From Clostridia bacterium (GTDB lineage: Bacteria; Bacillota; Clostridia; TANB77; CAG-465): a DNA stretch of 64,000 nucleotides. Position numbers and translations under genes: made by a program. Below the pieces are notes generated by a model. The model saw only the letters and a list, made by a program, of their open reading frames with translations. It was not told where the DNA came from and did not search any database. Below are positions 1 to 9,913 of this stretch, piece after piece (positions within the stretch are counted from its first letter, which is position 1; the number at the start of each line of letters is the position of its first letter). The DNA lies in contig JAFWCU010000019.1 of NCBI GenBank assembly GCA_017534305.1, positions 62,001-126,000 on the forward strand. The letters are read 5' to 3'.

Positions 1-351
1 TATGTAACAAAAGTAGATATAGTTAAAAATGCTAAATTCTATAAAGATAACATTGCAATCTCTATGACAGATGCACAACATAAAGATATGCCAATTATTG
101 CTGCACAAGCTGCAGATGAACTATTATCTATTTCAGGTATTCAAGCATCTTTTGTACTATGTATGGTAGATGGTGTTGTTATGATATCTGGTAGATCAAT
201 GGGAGATATAAACGTTCAAACTATTCTAGAAAAAATAGGTGGAGGCGGTCACTTAACATTTGCGGGAGCACAAATTGCAGGTGTTGAGCTTGAAGAAGCT
301 AAATCTAGACTTTTAGATAGTATAGATGAATATCTAGAGGATAACGAATAA
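1..351 (+). CDS. gdpP: C-terminal end of GdpP-type DHH phosphodiesterase (partial)
   Basis: The reading frame is open from base 1, so the gene begins before the window. The visible 116 residues are the end of the DHH/DHHA1 region. The glycine-rich GGGGHLTFAGAQ stretch near residue 80 is the conserved DHHA1 substrate-binding loop of the GdpP/YybT family. Family members are membrane-bound enzymes that hydrolyse cyclic di-AMP to pApA. The membrane, PAS and GGDEF-like parts are outside the window. It is followed 35 bp later by rplI, the usual Firmicute order gdpP-rplI-dnaB. Family is confident; the exact activity cannot be judged from this fragment. Confidence 0.88.
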   Translation, partial: YVTKVDIVKNAKFYKDNIAISMTDAQHKDMPIIAAQAADELLSISGIQASFVLCMVDGVVMISGRSMGDINVQTILEKIGGGGHLTFAGAQIAGVELEEAKSRLLDSIDEYLEDNE

Positions 352-386
352 AGATTAATATATAGTAATAGAGGAGGTAATTAAAG

Positions 387-833
387 ATGAAAGTAGTATT
401 AAATCAAGATGTAAAAGGAGTAGGAAAGAAACTCCAAATAGTTGAAGTAAGTGAAGGGTATGCTCGTAATTTTTTATTACCTAAAAAGTTAGCTGTTGTT
501 GCAGATAACAAAAATCTAAATATGGCTCAAGGAAAAATTGATTCACAAAAGTTTAAGAAAAAGACTGAACTTGAAGCTGCAAATGAAAATAAGAAAATTA
601 TTGAAAATGGATTTATTGAATTTAGACATAAAGTTGGCGAAGGAAGTAAGCTTTATGGAAGTGTTACAGAAAAAGATATAGCAGATAAAATTAAAGAAAA
701 ATTCAATATAGAAGTAAATAAAAAGAAAATTACTATATCTGATCCTATTAAATCATTAGGTTCATATACAGTAAATGTAAAATTGTACGAAGGAGTAATA
801 GCTAAGTTAAAAATATCAGTAGTAGGAATGTAG
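387..833 (+). CDS. rplI: 50S ribosomal protein L9
   Basis: The 148-residue product is the usual length for bL9. The N-terminal domain has the expected pattern (MKVVLNQDVKGVGKK, then GYARNFLLPKKLA), followed by a long lysine-rich connecting helix at about residues 45-75 and a C-terminal rRNA-binding domain. bL9 binds 23S rRNA at the base of the L1 stalk and helps maintain reading frame. A strong AGGAGG site at 372-377 fixes the ATG. It lies between gdpP and dnaB, as in many Firmicutes. Confidence 0.96.
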   Translation: MKVVLNQDVKGVGKKLQIVEVSEGYARNFLLPKKLAVVADNKNLNMAQGKIDSQKFKKKTELEAANENKKIIENGFIEFRHKVGEGSKLYGSVTEKDIADKIKEKFNIEVNKKKITISDPIKSLGSYTVNVKLYEGVIAKLKISVVGM

Positions 834-843
834 GTGTATATAT

Positions 844-2214
844 ATGGAAAACGAAGTAGTAAATAAAGTACAACCAAATGATACATTAGCAGAACAAGCT
901 GTTCTAGGTTCTATGTTATCAGATAAAGAAGCAGTACAAACAGCACTTGAAACTTTGGGGCCTGAAGATTTTTATAGAGAAGACAACAAAGAAATTTTTG
1001 CTGCTATGCAAGATATTTATACTGTTGGTAAAGAAGTAGATATCATTACTGTTGGGGAACAATTAAAACTTAGAGGAACACTTGAAAGAGTTGGTGGAAC
1101 TCAAAATTTAGCTACACTTATAGATAATGTACCTACTACATCTAATGTTGCTAGATATGTTGAAATAGTTAAACAAAAATCTCTTTCTAGATCAATTATA
1201 AAAGTTAACAATGATATTTTAAAAATTGCATATGATCAAACTGAAGATGTTGATTCTATTCTTGAACAAGCAGAAAAGAATATTTTTGATATTGCTCAAA
1301 ATAGAAATACTAAAGATTATGCAGTTATGAAAGATATATTAATAACTACACTAGATAATATAGAAAAGATGCAAAATAAAAAGACTAGATTATCTGGTAT
1401 GGAATCTGGATTTTATGATTTAGATGAAAAGTTGTCTGGCTTAAATAATTCAGATTTAATAATAGTTGCAGCGCGTCCTGCCATGGGTAAATCTGCTTTT
1501 GTATTAAATATAGCAACATACGTTGCTATGCATAATAAAGTTCCTGTTATGATATTTAACCTAGAAATGTCAAAGGAACAACTAGCTAACAGAATTCTTA
1601 GTGGCGAAGCAGAAGTAGATAATAAAAAAATTGCTAATGGAGATTTATCACCAGATGAGTATGTAAAAGTTGCTGAAGGAATGAATAGACTTGCGGGTAC
1701 TCAACTATATATAGATGATTCTTCAGTGCTTTCACCTTCAGAAATAAGAGCAAAATGTAGAAAAGCAAAACTAGAAAAAAACATTGGTCTTGTAATTGTC
1801 GATTACTTGCAACTTATGGAAGCAAAAAGTCCAAGTGGTTCAAGACAACAAGAGATATCTGAAATTTCTAGAGGACTAAAGATTCTTGCAAAAGAATTAG
1901 ATGTTCCTGTTATTGCACTTTCACAACTTAGCCGTGCTACTGAAGCTAGAGCAGACCACAAACCTATGCTTAGTGATCTTCGTGAATCTGGTTCTATTGA
2001 GCAAGACGCAGATATAGTACTATTTATCCATAGAGATGATTATTATGATCAAGAGTCTGAAAATAAAAATATGGCTGAAATTATTGTAGCTAAAAATAGA
2101 CATGGAGAAACTGGTACAGTAAAACTTGGGTGGGAAGGAAAATATACTAGATTTTCTAATCTTGCTAAAGGAAATACAAATTTAGAAGGAATAACAGAAT
2201 ATGATCTTAGATAA
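844..2214 (+). CDS. dnaB: Replicative DNA helicase DnaB
   Basis: The 456-residue product has the family's normal length and layout: an N-terminal helical domain (starts near EQAVLGSML), a linker, and a RecA-like ATPase domain. The Walker A sequence ARPAMGKSAF places the nucleotide-binding lysine at residue 216. The Walker B strand IGLVIVDYLQLM and the SLSQLSR-type motif H3 segment (ALSQLSRATEAR) follow. It is the hexameric 5'-3' helicase of the replication fork. The start follows a modest AGGTG site directly after rplI. Its last 14 bases overlap the tilS start, suggesting coupled translation. Confidence 0.97.
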   Translation: MENEVVNKVQPNDTLAEQAVLGSMLSDKEAVQTALETLGPEDFYREDNKEIFAAMQDIYTVGKEVDIITVGEQLKLRGTLERVGGTQNLATLIDNVPTTSNVARYVEIVKQKSLSRSIIKVNNDILKIAYDQTEDVDSILEQAEKNIFDIAQNRNTKDYAVMKDILITTLDNIEKMQNKKTRLSGMESGFYDLDEKLSGLNNSDLIIVAARPAMGKSAFVLNIATYVAMHNKVPVMIFNLEMSKEQLANRILSGEAEVDNKKIANGDLSPDEYVKVAEGMNRLAGTQLYIDDSSVLSPSEIRAKCRKAKLEKNIGLVIVDYLQLMEAKSPSGSRQQEISEISRGLKILAKELDVPVIALSQLSRATEARADHKPMLSDLRESGSIEQDADIVLFIHRDDYYDQESENKNMAEIIVAKNRHGETGTVKLGWEGKYTRFSNLAKGNTNLEGITEYDLR

Positions 2215-3175
2215 AGTAAAGAATAATATTATAGAAAATGAATTAATTAAAAATGGAGATAAAATTGTTGTTGCAGTATCTGGTGGACCAGATTCTATGT
2301 GTTTACTTGATACTTTAAACAAATTAAAAGAAGAACTTAATTTTTCTATCTGTGTTGCGCATGTAAATCATGGAATAAGAAAAGAGTCAGATGATGAAAA
2401 GGTGTATGTTGAAAAATATTGCAAAAAATATAGTATTCCTTTTCATTATCTAAAAGTAGATGTTCCTAAACTTTCGAAAGAAAATAAAATGAGCGAAGAA
2501 ACATATGGTAGAAAAGTTAGATATGACTTTTTTGAAGAAGTTAGAATTAAAGAAAATGCATCTGCTATTGCTGTTGCGCATAATCTTAATGATAACGTTG
2601 AAACTGTACTGCTAAATGAGCTTAGAGGCTGTGGCCTTAAAGGCTTAACAGGTATGGATTATAAATTTGGCTACATTATTAGACCTTTACTTAATATTGA
2701 AAAAAAGGATATTATATTATATAATAATGAACTAGAATTAAATCCTTGTATAGATAAAACAAATAGTGAGGAAATATATCTTAGAAACAAAATTAGATTA
2801 AGTTTAATACCTTATCTTCAAGAGCTAAATCCAAATTTTGTTGAGAATATTTCTAGAATGAGAAAAATATTAAAAGAGGATAATGATTTTATTGAACAAT
2901 ATGTAGACAAAGTGTTTAATGATACTATTTTTGAGGAAAATGATGATAATATCATTTTTAATTATAAAGAATTAATGAATGAACATGAAAGTGTTCAAAA
3001 ACGAGTTATTAGAAGAATAATTGAGAAAAAAATATCAAATTTAGATGGAATTGAGAGCGTACATGTTTTAGATATTCTAAAACTGTTAAATAATAATATA
3101 AAAGGCAAAAAGTATATAATCGGTAACAAATTTACAATTGAAATTGTTAAAAAGAATACTGCAATTATTTACTAA
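2201..3175 (+). CDS. tilS: tRNA(Ile)-lysidine synthase, short form
   Basis: The N-type ATP pyrophosphatase loop SGGPDS is at residues 27-32, followed by the HVNHGIR and AHNLNDNVET motifs typical of TilS. The enzyme attaches lysine to C34 of tRNA-Ile(CAU) so that it reads AUA, a codon heavily used in this AT-rich genome. At 324 residues it is shorter than the roughly 430-470 residues of E. coli and Bacillus proteins and appears to lack the C-terminal domain, like the short forms known in some lineages. It overlaps the dnaB end by 14 bases without a clear Shine-Dalgarno site, so translational coupling is likely. Confidence 0.93.
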   Translation: MILDKVKNNIIENELIKNGDKIVVAVSGGPDSMCLLDTLNKLKEELNFSICVAHVNHGIRKESDDEKVYVEKYCKKYSIPFHYLKVDVPKLSKENKMSEETYGRKVRYDFFEEVRIKENASAIAVAHNLNDNVETVLLNELRGCGLKGLTGMDYKFGYIIRPLLNIEKKDIILYNNELELNPCIDKTNSEEIYLRNKIRLSLIPYLQELNPNFVENISRMRKILKEDNDFIEQYVDKVFNDTIFEENDDNIIFNYKELMNEHESVQKRVIRRIIEKKISNLDGIESVHVLDILKLLNNNIKGKKYIIGNKFTIEIVKKNTAIIY

Positions 3176-3190
3176 TTGAAGGGAGAAAAT

Positions 3191-5128
3191 ATGAGAAGAA
3201 AAAACGCTATAAGAACTTTAATTACATATATTGCTCTTATCGCACTTGCAATTTGGGCTATTACGGCATTAGATTCTACTACTACAAAAGAAATGTCTTA
3301 TACAGAATTAATGCAAAAAATTGAAACTGAAGATGTTAAGAGTATAGAACTTGGAACAACTAGACTTAATGCAAAGGTTATTTTAAAAGATGAAGAAAAT
3401 ATCACTAGAATCGTAGATATACCATCATCTTCAACCTTTATCGAGTCTGTACAAGATAGAGTAACTAGTGGGCAATTTGAACTTACTGTTGCGCAAGAAA
3501 CTATGCTTGAAACATTAGCTCCATATATTCCAAATGTATTATTACTTCTTGGTACATTATTCATTTTAATGTTTGTACTTAGAAAAACAAATGATAGTAA
3601 TAATAAAGCAATGGATTTTGGAAAGAGTAGAGCTCAAAAGATAGACAAAAACTCACCAAAGAAAGTAACTTTCAAAGATGTTGCTGGTCTTGATGAAGAA
3701 AAAGAAGAATTAAAAGAAGAAGTTGAATTCTTAAAAAATCCTAAAAAATATATAGATATGGGTGCAAGAATTCCAAAGGGAATACTTCTTGTAGGTCATC
3801 CTGGTAATGGTAAAACTTTACTTGCAAAAGCTGTGGCAGGAGAGGCAAATGTACCATTCTTTAGTATCTCAGGTTCAGACTTTGTTGAAATGTTTGTTGG
3901 TGTTGGTGCATCAAGAGTTAGAGATATGTTTAAAGAAGCAAAAGCTAATTCTCCTTGTATTATATTTATAGATGAAATTGATGCTGTTGGTCGTCAAAGA
4001 GGTGCAGGTCTTGGTGGTGGACACGATGAAAGAGAACAAACACTTAACCAATTACTTGTTGAAATGGACGGTTTTGCAACACATGAAAGTATTATTGTAA
4101 TGGCTGCTACAAACAGACCAGATATACTTGATCCTGCTTTACTTAGACCTGGTAGATTTGATAGACAAATTGTTGTTGGATCTCCAGATGTTAAAGCAAG
4201 AGAAGAAATACTTAATTTACATGCTAAAAATAAACCTTTTGTTGAAGGAATAGATTTTAAAGTTATAGCAAAAAACACTGCTGGATTTAGTGGTGCGGAT
4301 TTAGAGAATATGATCAATGAGGCAGCACTTCTTGCAGCTAGAAAAAATAAAACAAAAATAGATTTAGATGATGTTGAAGCAGCTATGGTTAAAGTAATGA
4401 TGGGACCAGAAAAGAAGAGCAAAGTGATTACTGAAAAAGAGAAGAAACTTACTGCTTATCATGAAGCAGGCCATGCAGTTGTTGCAAGATTTTTACCAAA
4501 TCATGATGATATTCATGAAATATCTATTATACCAAGAGGTATGGCTGGTGGATATACAATGTATAGACCAACAGAAGATAAATCATATGTTTCTAAGGCA
4601 GAAATGAAAGAACAAATTGTATCATTACTTGGTGGTAGAATGGCTGAGAAGCTAATTTTAGACGATATTTCTACAGGAGCTTCAAATGATATTGAAAGAG
4701 CAACAAAAATTGCTAAACAAATGGTTATGAAATATGGTATGTCAGATACAATGGGACCAATTATGTATGGTTCTAGCCAAGAAGAAGTTTTCTTAGGTAG
4801 AGATATGACTACTCATTCAAAAGACTATAGTGAGCAAACTGCTGCTGAAATTGATAAAGAAGTTAAAGCAATCATTATGAATGCATATAAGAGTGCAGAA
4901 AATATTCTTAAAGATAACGTAGATAAATTACATGCTGTTGCTAAAGTTCTTATTGAAAAAGAAAAGATTACTGGAGAAGAATTTGATGCAATCTTTAGAG
5001 GAGAAGATATCTTAGCCAAAGTAAAAGAAGAAAAGAAAAAAGCAGAAGAAGCGAAAGCTGAAGAAAATAAAAATGAAGAAAAAGTAGAAGAGAAGAAAGA
5101 AGATAAAAAGGAAGAAGAGAATAAATAG
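3191..5128 (+). CDS. ftsH: ATP-dependent zinc metalloprotease FtsH
   Basis: There are two membrane segments (about residues 9-28 and 115-133), an AAA+ domain, and a zinc protease with HEAGH at residues 424-428. The second region of homology is also present. FtsH degrades membrane and regulatory proteins at the cytoplasmic membrane. The Walker A loop (residues 202-209) reads GHPGNGKT where the family almost always has GPPGTGKT; the essential G-GKT framework is kept. The ATG at 3191 sits behind GAAGGGAG; the in-frame TTG at 3176 directly after the tilS stop is less likely. The tail is lysine/glutamate rich and low in complexity. Confidence 0.96.
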   Translation: MRRKNAIRTLITYIALIALAIWAITALDSTTTKEMSYTELMQKIETEDVKSIELGTTRLNAKVILKDEENITRIVDIPSSSTFIESVQDRVTSGQFELTVAQETMLETLAPYIPNVLLLLGTLFILMFVLRKTNDSNNKAMDFGKSRAQKIDKNSPKKVTFKDVAGLDEEKEELKEEVEFLKNPKKYIDMGARIPKGILLVGHPGNGKTLLAKAVAGEANVPFFSISGSDFVEMFVGVGASRVRDMFKEAKANSPCIIFIDEIDAVGRQRGAGLGGGHDEREQTLNQLLVEMDGFATHESIIVMAATNRPDILDPALLRPGRFDRQIVVGSPDVKAREEILNLHAKNKPFVEGIDFKVIAKNTAGFSGADLENMINEAALLAARKNKTKIDLDDVEAAMVKVMMGPEKKSKVITEKEKKLTAYHEAGHAVVARFLPNHDDIHEISIIPRGMAGGYTMYRPTEDKSYVSKAEMKEQIVSLLGGRMAEKLILDDISTGASNDIERATKIAKQMVMKYGMSDTMGPIMYGSSQEEVFLGRDMTTHSKDYSEQTAAEIDKEVKAIIMNAYKSAENILKDNVDKLHAVAKVLIEKEKITGEEFDAIFRGEDILAKVKEEKKKAEEAKAEENKNEEKVEEKKEDKKEEENK

Positions 5129-5140
5129 TATAAACTAATA

Positions 5141-5170
5141 AAGATGGGGTGAAAACCTCATCTTTTTTAT
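5141..5170 (+). terminator. Intrinsic terminator after ftsH
   Basis: AAGATGGGG pairs with CCTCATCTT (one G-T pair) around a short loop and is followed by a T run. It closes the dnaB-tilS-ftsH unit. Confidence 0.88.
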
Positions 5171-5202
5171 GTATATTTTAGCATTATTTTTGCTTTTATC
5201 TG

Positions 5203-5231
5203 TTGCGTTAGAGATTAATCTGTGGTATAAT
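5203..5231 (+). promoter_or_regulatory. Sigma-A promoter of rpsB
   Basis: TTGCGT at 5203-5208 and TATAAT at 5226-5231 are separated by exactly 17 bp. A TG one base upstream of the -10 box makes it an extended -10 promoter. Transcription would start near 5238, just before the leader hairpins. Confidence 0.82.
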
Positions 5232-5237
5232 AATACC

Positions 5238-5361
5238 GCTGTATGTTTATTCTAGTAGACATACAATCACACACATGGTCGAGTTTTACACTTCTTCCAC
5301 AAAAGTGGACATCGTAAAATGCTGAAAACCATGGAGGAAAGAAAGAAGGAGGAATTTTAAA
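5238..5361 (+). promoter_or_regulatory. Structured rpsB leader RNA (possible S2 autoregulatory element)
   Basis: The first hairpin pairs GTATGT (5241-5246) with ACATAC (5259-5264). A second, nested element pairs CATGGT (5274-5279) with ACCATG (5328-5333), GTTTTAC (5283-5289) with GTAAAAT (5314-5320), and TCCAC (5296-5300) with GTGGA (5305-5309). The rpsB ribosome site AAGGAGG lies just after it. Ribosomal-protein operons often carry leaders that bind their own product. That this one binds S2 is inference; no known class was matched. Confidence 0.62.
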
Positions 5362-6243
5362 ATGGCAATCGTACCAATGAAATCATTACTAGAAGCTGGT
5401 GTTCATTTTGGACATCAAACAAAAAGATGGGACCCAAGAATGGCTCCATACATATATACTGCAAGAAATGGTATATATATTTTAGATTTACAAAAAACAT
5501 CTAAAAAATTACAAGAAGCATACAATGAAACTAAAAAAGTTGTTGCTGAAGGTGGTTTAGTTCTATTCGTAGGAACTAAAAAACAAATTCAAGAAACTAT
5601 CAAAACTGAAGCTGAAAGATGTGGAATGTACTACATTAACAGCAGATGGTTAGGTGGTACTCTAACAAACTTTGCTACAATTAAAACAAGAATAGCAAGA
5701 CTAAACGAATTAGAAGAAATGCAATCTAATGGAACTTTTGAAGTTCTACCTAAAAAAGAAGTTTCTCAATTATTAAAAGAAAAAGAAATTCTTGAAACTA
5801 ACTTAGGTGGTATCAAGAACATGGAAAAACTTCCATCTTTAATTTTCTTAGCAGACTCTAAAAAAGAATATATCTGTACTAGAGAAGCTAGAAGATTAAA
5901 TATTCCTACAATTGGATTAATTGATTCAAACTGTAATCCTAACGATGTAGATTTTGTAATTCCAGGTAATGATGATGCTGTTAAATCAGTAAGCTTAATC
6001 GCTGGTAAAATCGCTGATGCTGTTGTTGAAGCTAAAGAAGGAAACTTAGCTACTGCTGATGATGAAGAATCTGAAACAATGCAAGAGCTAGTTGAAAAAG
6101 AAGGTATCGATAAAATCGAAAGAAAACCAAAACAAAACAACAGAAGAACTTATCAAAGAAGAGACAATAAAAAAGATGAAGCTACAACTGAAGAAGCTAA
6201 AACAGAAGAAGTAGCTGAAGAAACAGAAAAAACTGAAGAATAA
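5362..6243 (+). CDS. rpsB: 30S ribosomal protein S2
   Basis: The product opens with the uS2 signature [20 protein letters not shown] and continues with the [12 protein letters not shown] block. Length is 293 residues; the conserved core ends near residue 235. The remaining tail of about 55 residues is charged, rich in K, E and T. Tails of this kind occur in some Firmicute S2 proteins and probably face solvent. S2 bridges the head and body of the small subunit and assembles late. AAGGAGG at 5348-5354 fixes the start. tsf follows 26 bp later, the nearly universal rpsB-tsf pairing. Confidence 0.97.
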   Translation: MAIVPMKSLLEAGVHFGHQTKRWDPRMAPYIYTARNGIYILDLQKTSKKLQEAYNETKKVVAEGGLVLFVGTKKQIQETIKTEAERCGMYYINSRWLGGTLTNFATIKTRIARLNELEEMQSNGTFEVLPKKEVSQLLKEKEILETNLGGIKNMEKLPSLIFLADSKKEYICTREARRLNIPTIGLIDSNCNPNDVDFVIPGNDDAVKSVSLIAGKIADAVVEAKEGNLATADDEESETMQELVEKEGIDKIERKPKQNNRRTYQRRDNKKDEATTEEAKTEEVAEETEKTEE

Positions 6244-6269
6244 TATTAATATATAGGGGGTGCTTTATT

Positions 6270-6917
6270 ATGGCAATTACAGCCGAACAAGTTAAAGAAT
6301 TAAGAGATAGAACTGGTGCAGGTATAATGGACTGCAAAAAAATCCTTACAGAAACTGATGGGGATATCGAAAAAGCAATTGAGCTTTTAAAACAAAAAGG
6401 TATGGCAAAAGCTGCTAAAAAAGCAGGAAGAATTGCAGCAGAGGGATTAGTTGACGCATATATTCACAATGGTAAATATGGTGCTTTAGTTGAAGTAAAC
6501 TCTGAAACAGACTTCGTTGCTAAAAATGATGACTTTAAAGCATTTGTTAAAGACATTGCTATGCACATTGCAGCTGCAGCTCCTCAATATGTAAAAAGAG
6601 AAGATGTACCTGAAGCAGTAGTTAATAAAGAAAAAGAAGCACAAAAACAAAAAGCAATTGAAGAAGGAAAACCTGAAGCAATCGCTGAAAAAATCGTTGA
6701 AGGAAGAATGGATAAATTCTATTCTGAAATCTGTCTTCTAGATCAACCATTTGTTAAAGATCCAGACAAAACTGTTGGAACACTTTTAACTGAATTCATC
6801 GCTAAAATTGGTGAAAACATCGTTATTAGAAGATTTGTAAGATTTGAAAGAGGCGAAGGAATCGAGAAAAAAGAAGAAAACTTTGCTGAAGAAGTTATGA
6901 AACAAGTAAACGGTTAA
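6270..6917 (+). CDS. tsf: Elongation factor Ts
   Basis: The N-terminal UBA-like domain contains the signature [16 protein letters not shown]. It is followed by the [14 protein letters not shown] block that contacts EF-Tu. At 215 residues this is the short form of EF-Ts, nearer to the Thermus type than to the roughly 280-295 residues of E. coli or Bacillus. The factor recycles EF-Tu by releasing GDP. It is cotranscribed with rpsB; GGGGGTG precedes the ATG. A terminator follows directly, so the common rpsB-tsf-pyrH-frr transcript is divided here. Confidence 0.96.
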   Translation: MAITAEQVKELRDRTGAGIMDCKKILTETDGDIEKAIELLKQKGMAKAAKKAGRIAAEGLVDAYIHNGKYGALVEVNSETDFVAKNDDFKAFVKDIAMHIAAAAPQYVKREDVPEAVVNKEKEAQKQKAIEEGKPEAIAEKIVEGRMDKFYSEICLLDQPFVKDPDKTVGTLLTEFIAKIGENIVIRRFVRFERGEGIEKKEENFAEEVMKQVNG

Positions 6918-6924
6918 TAATATA

Positions 6925-6953
6925 GAGTGACTATTTTTAGTCACTCTTTTTTT
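6925..6953 (+). terminator. Intrinsic terminator after tsf
   Basis: A perfect 8-bp stem (GAGTGACT with AGTCACTC) with a short AT loop is followed by seven T residues. Confidence 0.92.
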
Positions 6954-6963
6954 GTATTTAAAT

Positions 6964-6991
6964 TGACGATAGTTTTTCTAAATGATATAAT
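6964..6991 (+). promoter_or_regulatory. Sigma-A promoter of pyrH
   Basis: TTGACG (6964-6969) and TATAAT (6986-6991) have a 16-bp spacer, so pyrH has its own promoter. Confidence 0.78.
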
Positions 6992-7024
6992 CATTTAAGA
7001 ATTAATGTTTGGAGGAGTTTAAAA

Positions 7025-7726
7025 ATGTATAAAAGAATATTAGTTAAATTAAGTGGTGAAGCGATTGGAGAAGCCGATGGTAGAGGTATTGATAGTGATA
7101 AACTAGAAACTGTTGCAGATCAAATAGTAGATTTAAATAAAGCAGGAACAGAAATTGCAATTGTAATTGGTGCTGGAAACTTCTGGAGAGGAAGATATGG
7201 TGGTAACTATATTAAAAGAACAACATCAGATTATATGGGTATGCTTGCTACTACACTTAATGCCTTAGCATTACAAGAAATGCTTGAATCTAAAGGAGTT
7301 CAAACAAGAGTACAAACTGCTATTGAAATGAAACAAGTTGCAGAACCATATATTAGAAGAAAAGCTGTAAGACATTTAGAAAAAGGTAGAGTAGTTATAT
7401 TTGCTTGTGGTACAGGTAGTCCATTCTTTACTACAGATTCTGCTGCAGCCTTAAGAGCAGTTGAAATGGATTCAGATGTTATACTACTTGCTAAAAATGT
7501 TGATGGTGTGTATAACAAAGATCCTAAAAAATATGAAGATGCAGTTAAATATGAAGAAGTTACTTATATGCAATCTATTAATGAAAAACTTGGTGTAATG
7601 GATACTACAGCTATTACACTTTGTATGGAAAATAAAATTCCAATTTTAGTATTTGCGTTAAATGAAGAAAACTCTATTAAAAGAGCAGCATCTGGGGAAA
7701 ATATAGGAACTATAATTAAGGAGTAA
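7025..7726 (+). CDS. pyrH: Uridylate kinase (UMP kinase)
   Basis: This amino-acid-kinase-fold enzyme phosphorylates UMP to UDP. The N-terminal KLSGEA motif, the GAGNFWRG loop and the [12 protein letters not shown] segment near residues 139-150 are characteristic of bacterial PyrH. Length, 233 residues, is normal. GGAGGAG precedes the ATG. Unlike the usual Firmicute order it is not followed by frr (ribosome recycling factor); a membrane protein gene follows instead. Confidence 0.96.
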   Translation: MYKRILVKLSGEAIGEADGRGIDSDKLETVADQIVDLNKAGTEIAIVIGAGNFWRGRYGGNYIKRTTSDYMGMLATTLNALALQEMLESKGVQTRVQTAIEMKQVAEPYIRRKAVRHLEKGRVVIFACGTGSPFFTTDSAAALRAVEMDSDVILLAKNVDGVYNKDPKKYEDAVKYEEVTYMQSINEKLGVMDTTAITLCMENKIPILVFALNEENSIKRAASGENIGTIIKE

Positions 7727-7745
7727 TTATTTTTGGAGGTTGATT

Positions 7746-8417
7746 ATGGAAGAAAAAGGTGAAGTATTATATGAACTTGGCCCTAAGTTTGATTTCTTTT
7801 ATGAACTAACTATGCCAACTGGGAAGAAAATGAAATCTTCATTTGTTTTGGTAATTGTAACTATAATTATTAATGTTGTACTTGAATTTGCTAAAAGTTT
7901 TGTAGAGGATTATGATCATTTCTATTATATGCCAATATTAAAAATATTATCTGTTGTTGGTTTAATAATACTTGGATTTATGGTTTTATTATTAATAGCT
8001 AGAATAGTTATGCAGGTTTTAGAGTATAAAGGCATTAAGTATACTTTTTACAAAAATTGTATGGTATATGAGAATAATTTCTTGAATCAAACAAAGAAAA
8101 CTATTGAATATTCAAATATTCGTGAAATTGAAATTAGAAGAACATTACTTGATAGAATGCTTAATTATGGAGTTATAATCATATATACTAATGCAGAAAA
8201 AGCATATGGCAGTGCTACTGTTATCTATGCAGTAAAAGATATTGAAAAACATTATAATAATATTGAAAAAATTGTTCATAGCGGTAATATTATGAATAAT
8301 CCAATTAAAACTGGAGATGTGTCTAAAGATTTTGAAACTCATGATCAATTTATTGATGCTATAAATACAGGTGAAGTTGAGACTAAAATTTCTAATGAAG
8401 AAAATCATAAAGAATAG
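7746..8417 (+). CDS. Membrane protein with bacterial PH-like domain, unknown role
   Basis: The product has 223 residues from the ATG at 7746, which is well spaced from GGAGGT at 7735-7740. The in-frame TTG at 7740 overlaps that site and is not preferred. Two membrane helices (about residues 28-48 and 66-90) are followed by a beta-rich region starting near GIKYTFYKNCMVYENNF and IEYSNIREIEIRRTLLDRML, which resembles bacterial PH (bPH2/YdbT-like) domains. The tail is charged. It probably shares the pyrH transcript (19 bp gap). The domain call is by pattern only and no specific function is claimed. Confidence 0.6.
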   Translation: MEEKGEVLYELGPKFDFFYELTMPTGKKMKSSFVLVIVTIIINVVLEFAKSFVEDYDHFYYMPILKILSVVGLIILGFMVLLLIARIVMQVLEYKGIKYTFYKNCMVYENNFLNQTKKTIEYSNIREIEIRRTLLDRMLNYGVIIIYTNAEKAYGSATVIYAVKDIEKHYNNIEKIVHSGNIMNNPIKTGDVSKDFETHDQFIDAINTGEVETKISNEENHKE

Positions 8418-8490
8418 ATGCTTAATTTAGATGAAATTTACGAAATTAAGTAGTGCCAAAAAGTAACGTTTTTTAATGTAACATAAATGT

Positions 8491-8518
8491 AAAAGAGGAC
8501 CAAAAATCCTCTTTTTTT
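8491..8518 (+). terminator. Intrinsic terminator before secD
   Basis: AAAAGAGGA pairs with TCCTCTTTT around a CCAAAAA loop, followed by T residues. It ends the pyrH transcript. Confidence 0.9.
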
Positions 8519-8544
8519 CTATGTCAAAAGTTGTTGTAAAATTG

Positions 8545-8573
8545 TTGACTTAAAAGTATATAAATAGTATAAT
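8545..8573 (+). promoter_or_regulatory. Sigma-A promoter of secDF
   Basis: TTGACT (8545-8550) and TATAAT (8568-8573) have a 17-bp spacer. Confidence 0.85.
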
Positions 8574-8598
8574 TACAAGTGTTATAGGAGGGATTTAA

Positions 8599-9913
8599 TT
8601 GAAGAAAGACAATATTATTAAAATAGTAATTTCTATTGTAGTAATGCTTCTTCTAGGATATCTTGCTATATTTGGACTAAAATTTGGTGATAAGACTATA
8701 ATTAAAAGTGCAAAAGAGGTTAAGACAGGACTAGATATTAGTGGCGGTATTACCATTACATATCAAGCTGAAGTAGAAGACGGACAAGAAATTACAGCGC
8801 AAGATTTAGAAAAATCTAAAGTAGTTATTCAAACAAGATTAGAAGCTATGAACATCTATGATTATATTATTAGAACTGATACTAACACAAATCAAATAAA
8901 TGTGGAAATACCAACAAATACTAGTGATGAATCAGTAGATCCCCTAGCAGCCGTACAAGGCTTAGATAGAACAGCTGTTGTTCAATTTAGAGATGGAGAA
9001 GGAAACATATTACTTGAAGGTGAAGATATTGTATCTGCTAAATATAGTGAAGATCCAACATCTAGCACAGGACTTCCTGAGCCACACGTTGTATTAAACT
9101 TTAGTGCAGAAGGTTCAGCAAAATTTGCTCAAGCAACTGAAAAAATGGTTGGTCAAGCAATGCCTATCTATCTAGATGAAGAAGTTATATGTGCACCTAT
9201 AGTAAACTCTAAAATACAAGATGCATCAGCTATTATAACTGTTGGTGGTTCAACTAATGCAGAAAAGAAAGCTTTAGCAGAAGAATATGCTATGCTTATT
9301 GATTCTGGTAGTTTACCATTTAATTTAAATGTAATTAATAAAGAATATATTGGACCATATGTTGGACAATCTGCATTAGCATTAAGTGTTAGAGCAGGAA
9401 TTGTAGCATTTGTTCTAATATGTGTAATTATGATTGCTATATACAGATTACCTGGTGTTGTTGCATCATGTGCTTTAATAGATTATGTTGCAATACTATT
9501 ATTAATACTTTCAAATACAGGAGTTTCTCTAACACTTTCTGGTATTGCTGGATTATTTTAACGTAGGTATGGCAGTAGATGCAAATGTTATTATATTTGA
9601 AAGATTAAAAGAAGAACTAGGACAAAAAGTTTCATACAAGAAAGCATTTGAAAAAGCTTTCAAAAATGCAACTAGTACAATTGTTGACGGTAATGTTACT
9701 ACAATAATTGTTGCACTTGTTTTATATATTTTAGGTTCTGGTATGGTAAAAGGATTTGGACTTGTACTAGCACTTGGTGTTGTATTAAGTTTATTATCTG
9801 CACTTGTTGTTTCAAGATTTATGCTTAAACAAGTGAAGCCAGTAGCAAATAAGAGTACCTTCTTATTTGGAGTTAAAAGAGAAAAGGAGGTAGTAAATAA
9901 TGAAGACAATTAA
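8599..9913 (+). CDS. secD: Protein translocase subunit SecD, interrupted by an apparent frameshift
   Basis: SecD works with SecF to pull exported proteins through the Sec channel. The TTG start follows AGGAGGG. The first frame gives the N-terminal helix, the LDISGGITITY motif and the periplasmic P1-type region, and stops at 9561 after TLSGIAGLF. The next frame continues with VGMAVDANVIIFERLKEEL, the family's signature helix. Between GIAG (ends 9552) and VGM (starts 9563) only 10 bases are present where 12 are expected; the remainder still spells the family's xILT residues if two bases are restored. This looks like a 2-base loss inside an essential-type gene. Joined length would be about 438 residues, normal for SecD. 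Error, mutation and recoding are weighed in the findings. Confidence 0.88.

Noticed and set aside
653..886. Open frames on the minus strand under rplI, ftsH, rpsB, polC, the adhesin and others
   Set aside because: They overlap strongly supported genes, have no ribosome sites and show shadow-type composition of the opposite strand.
8418..8453. Tiny ORF (MLNLDEIYEIK) after the PH-like gene
   Set aside because: It has no ribosome site and overlaps a small stem; likely chance.
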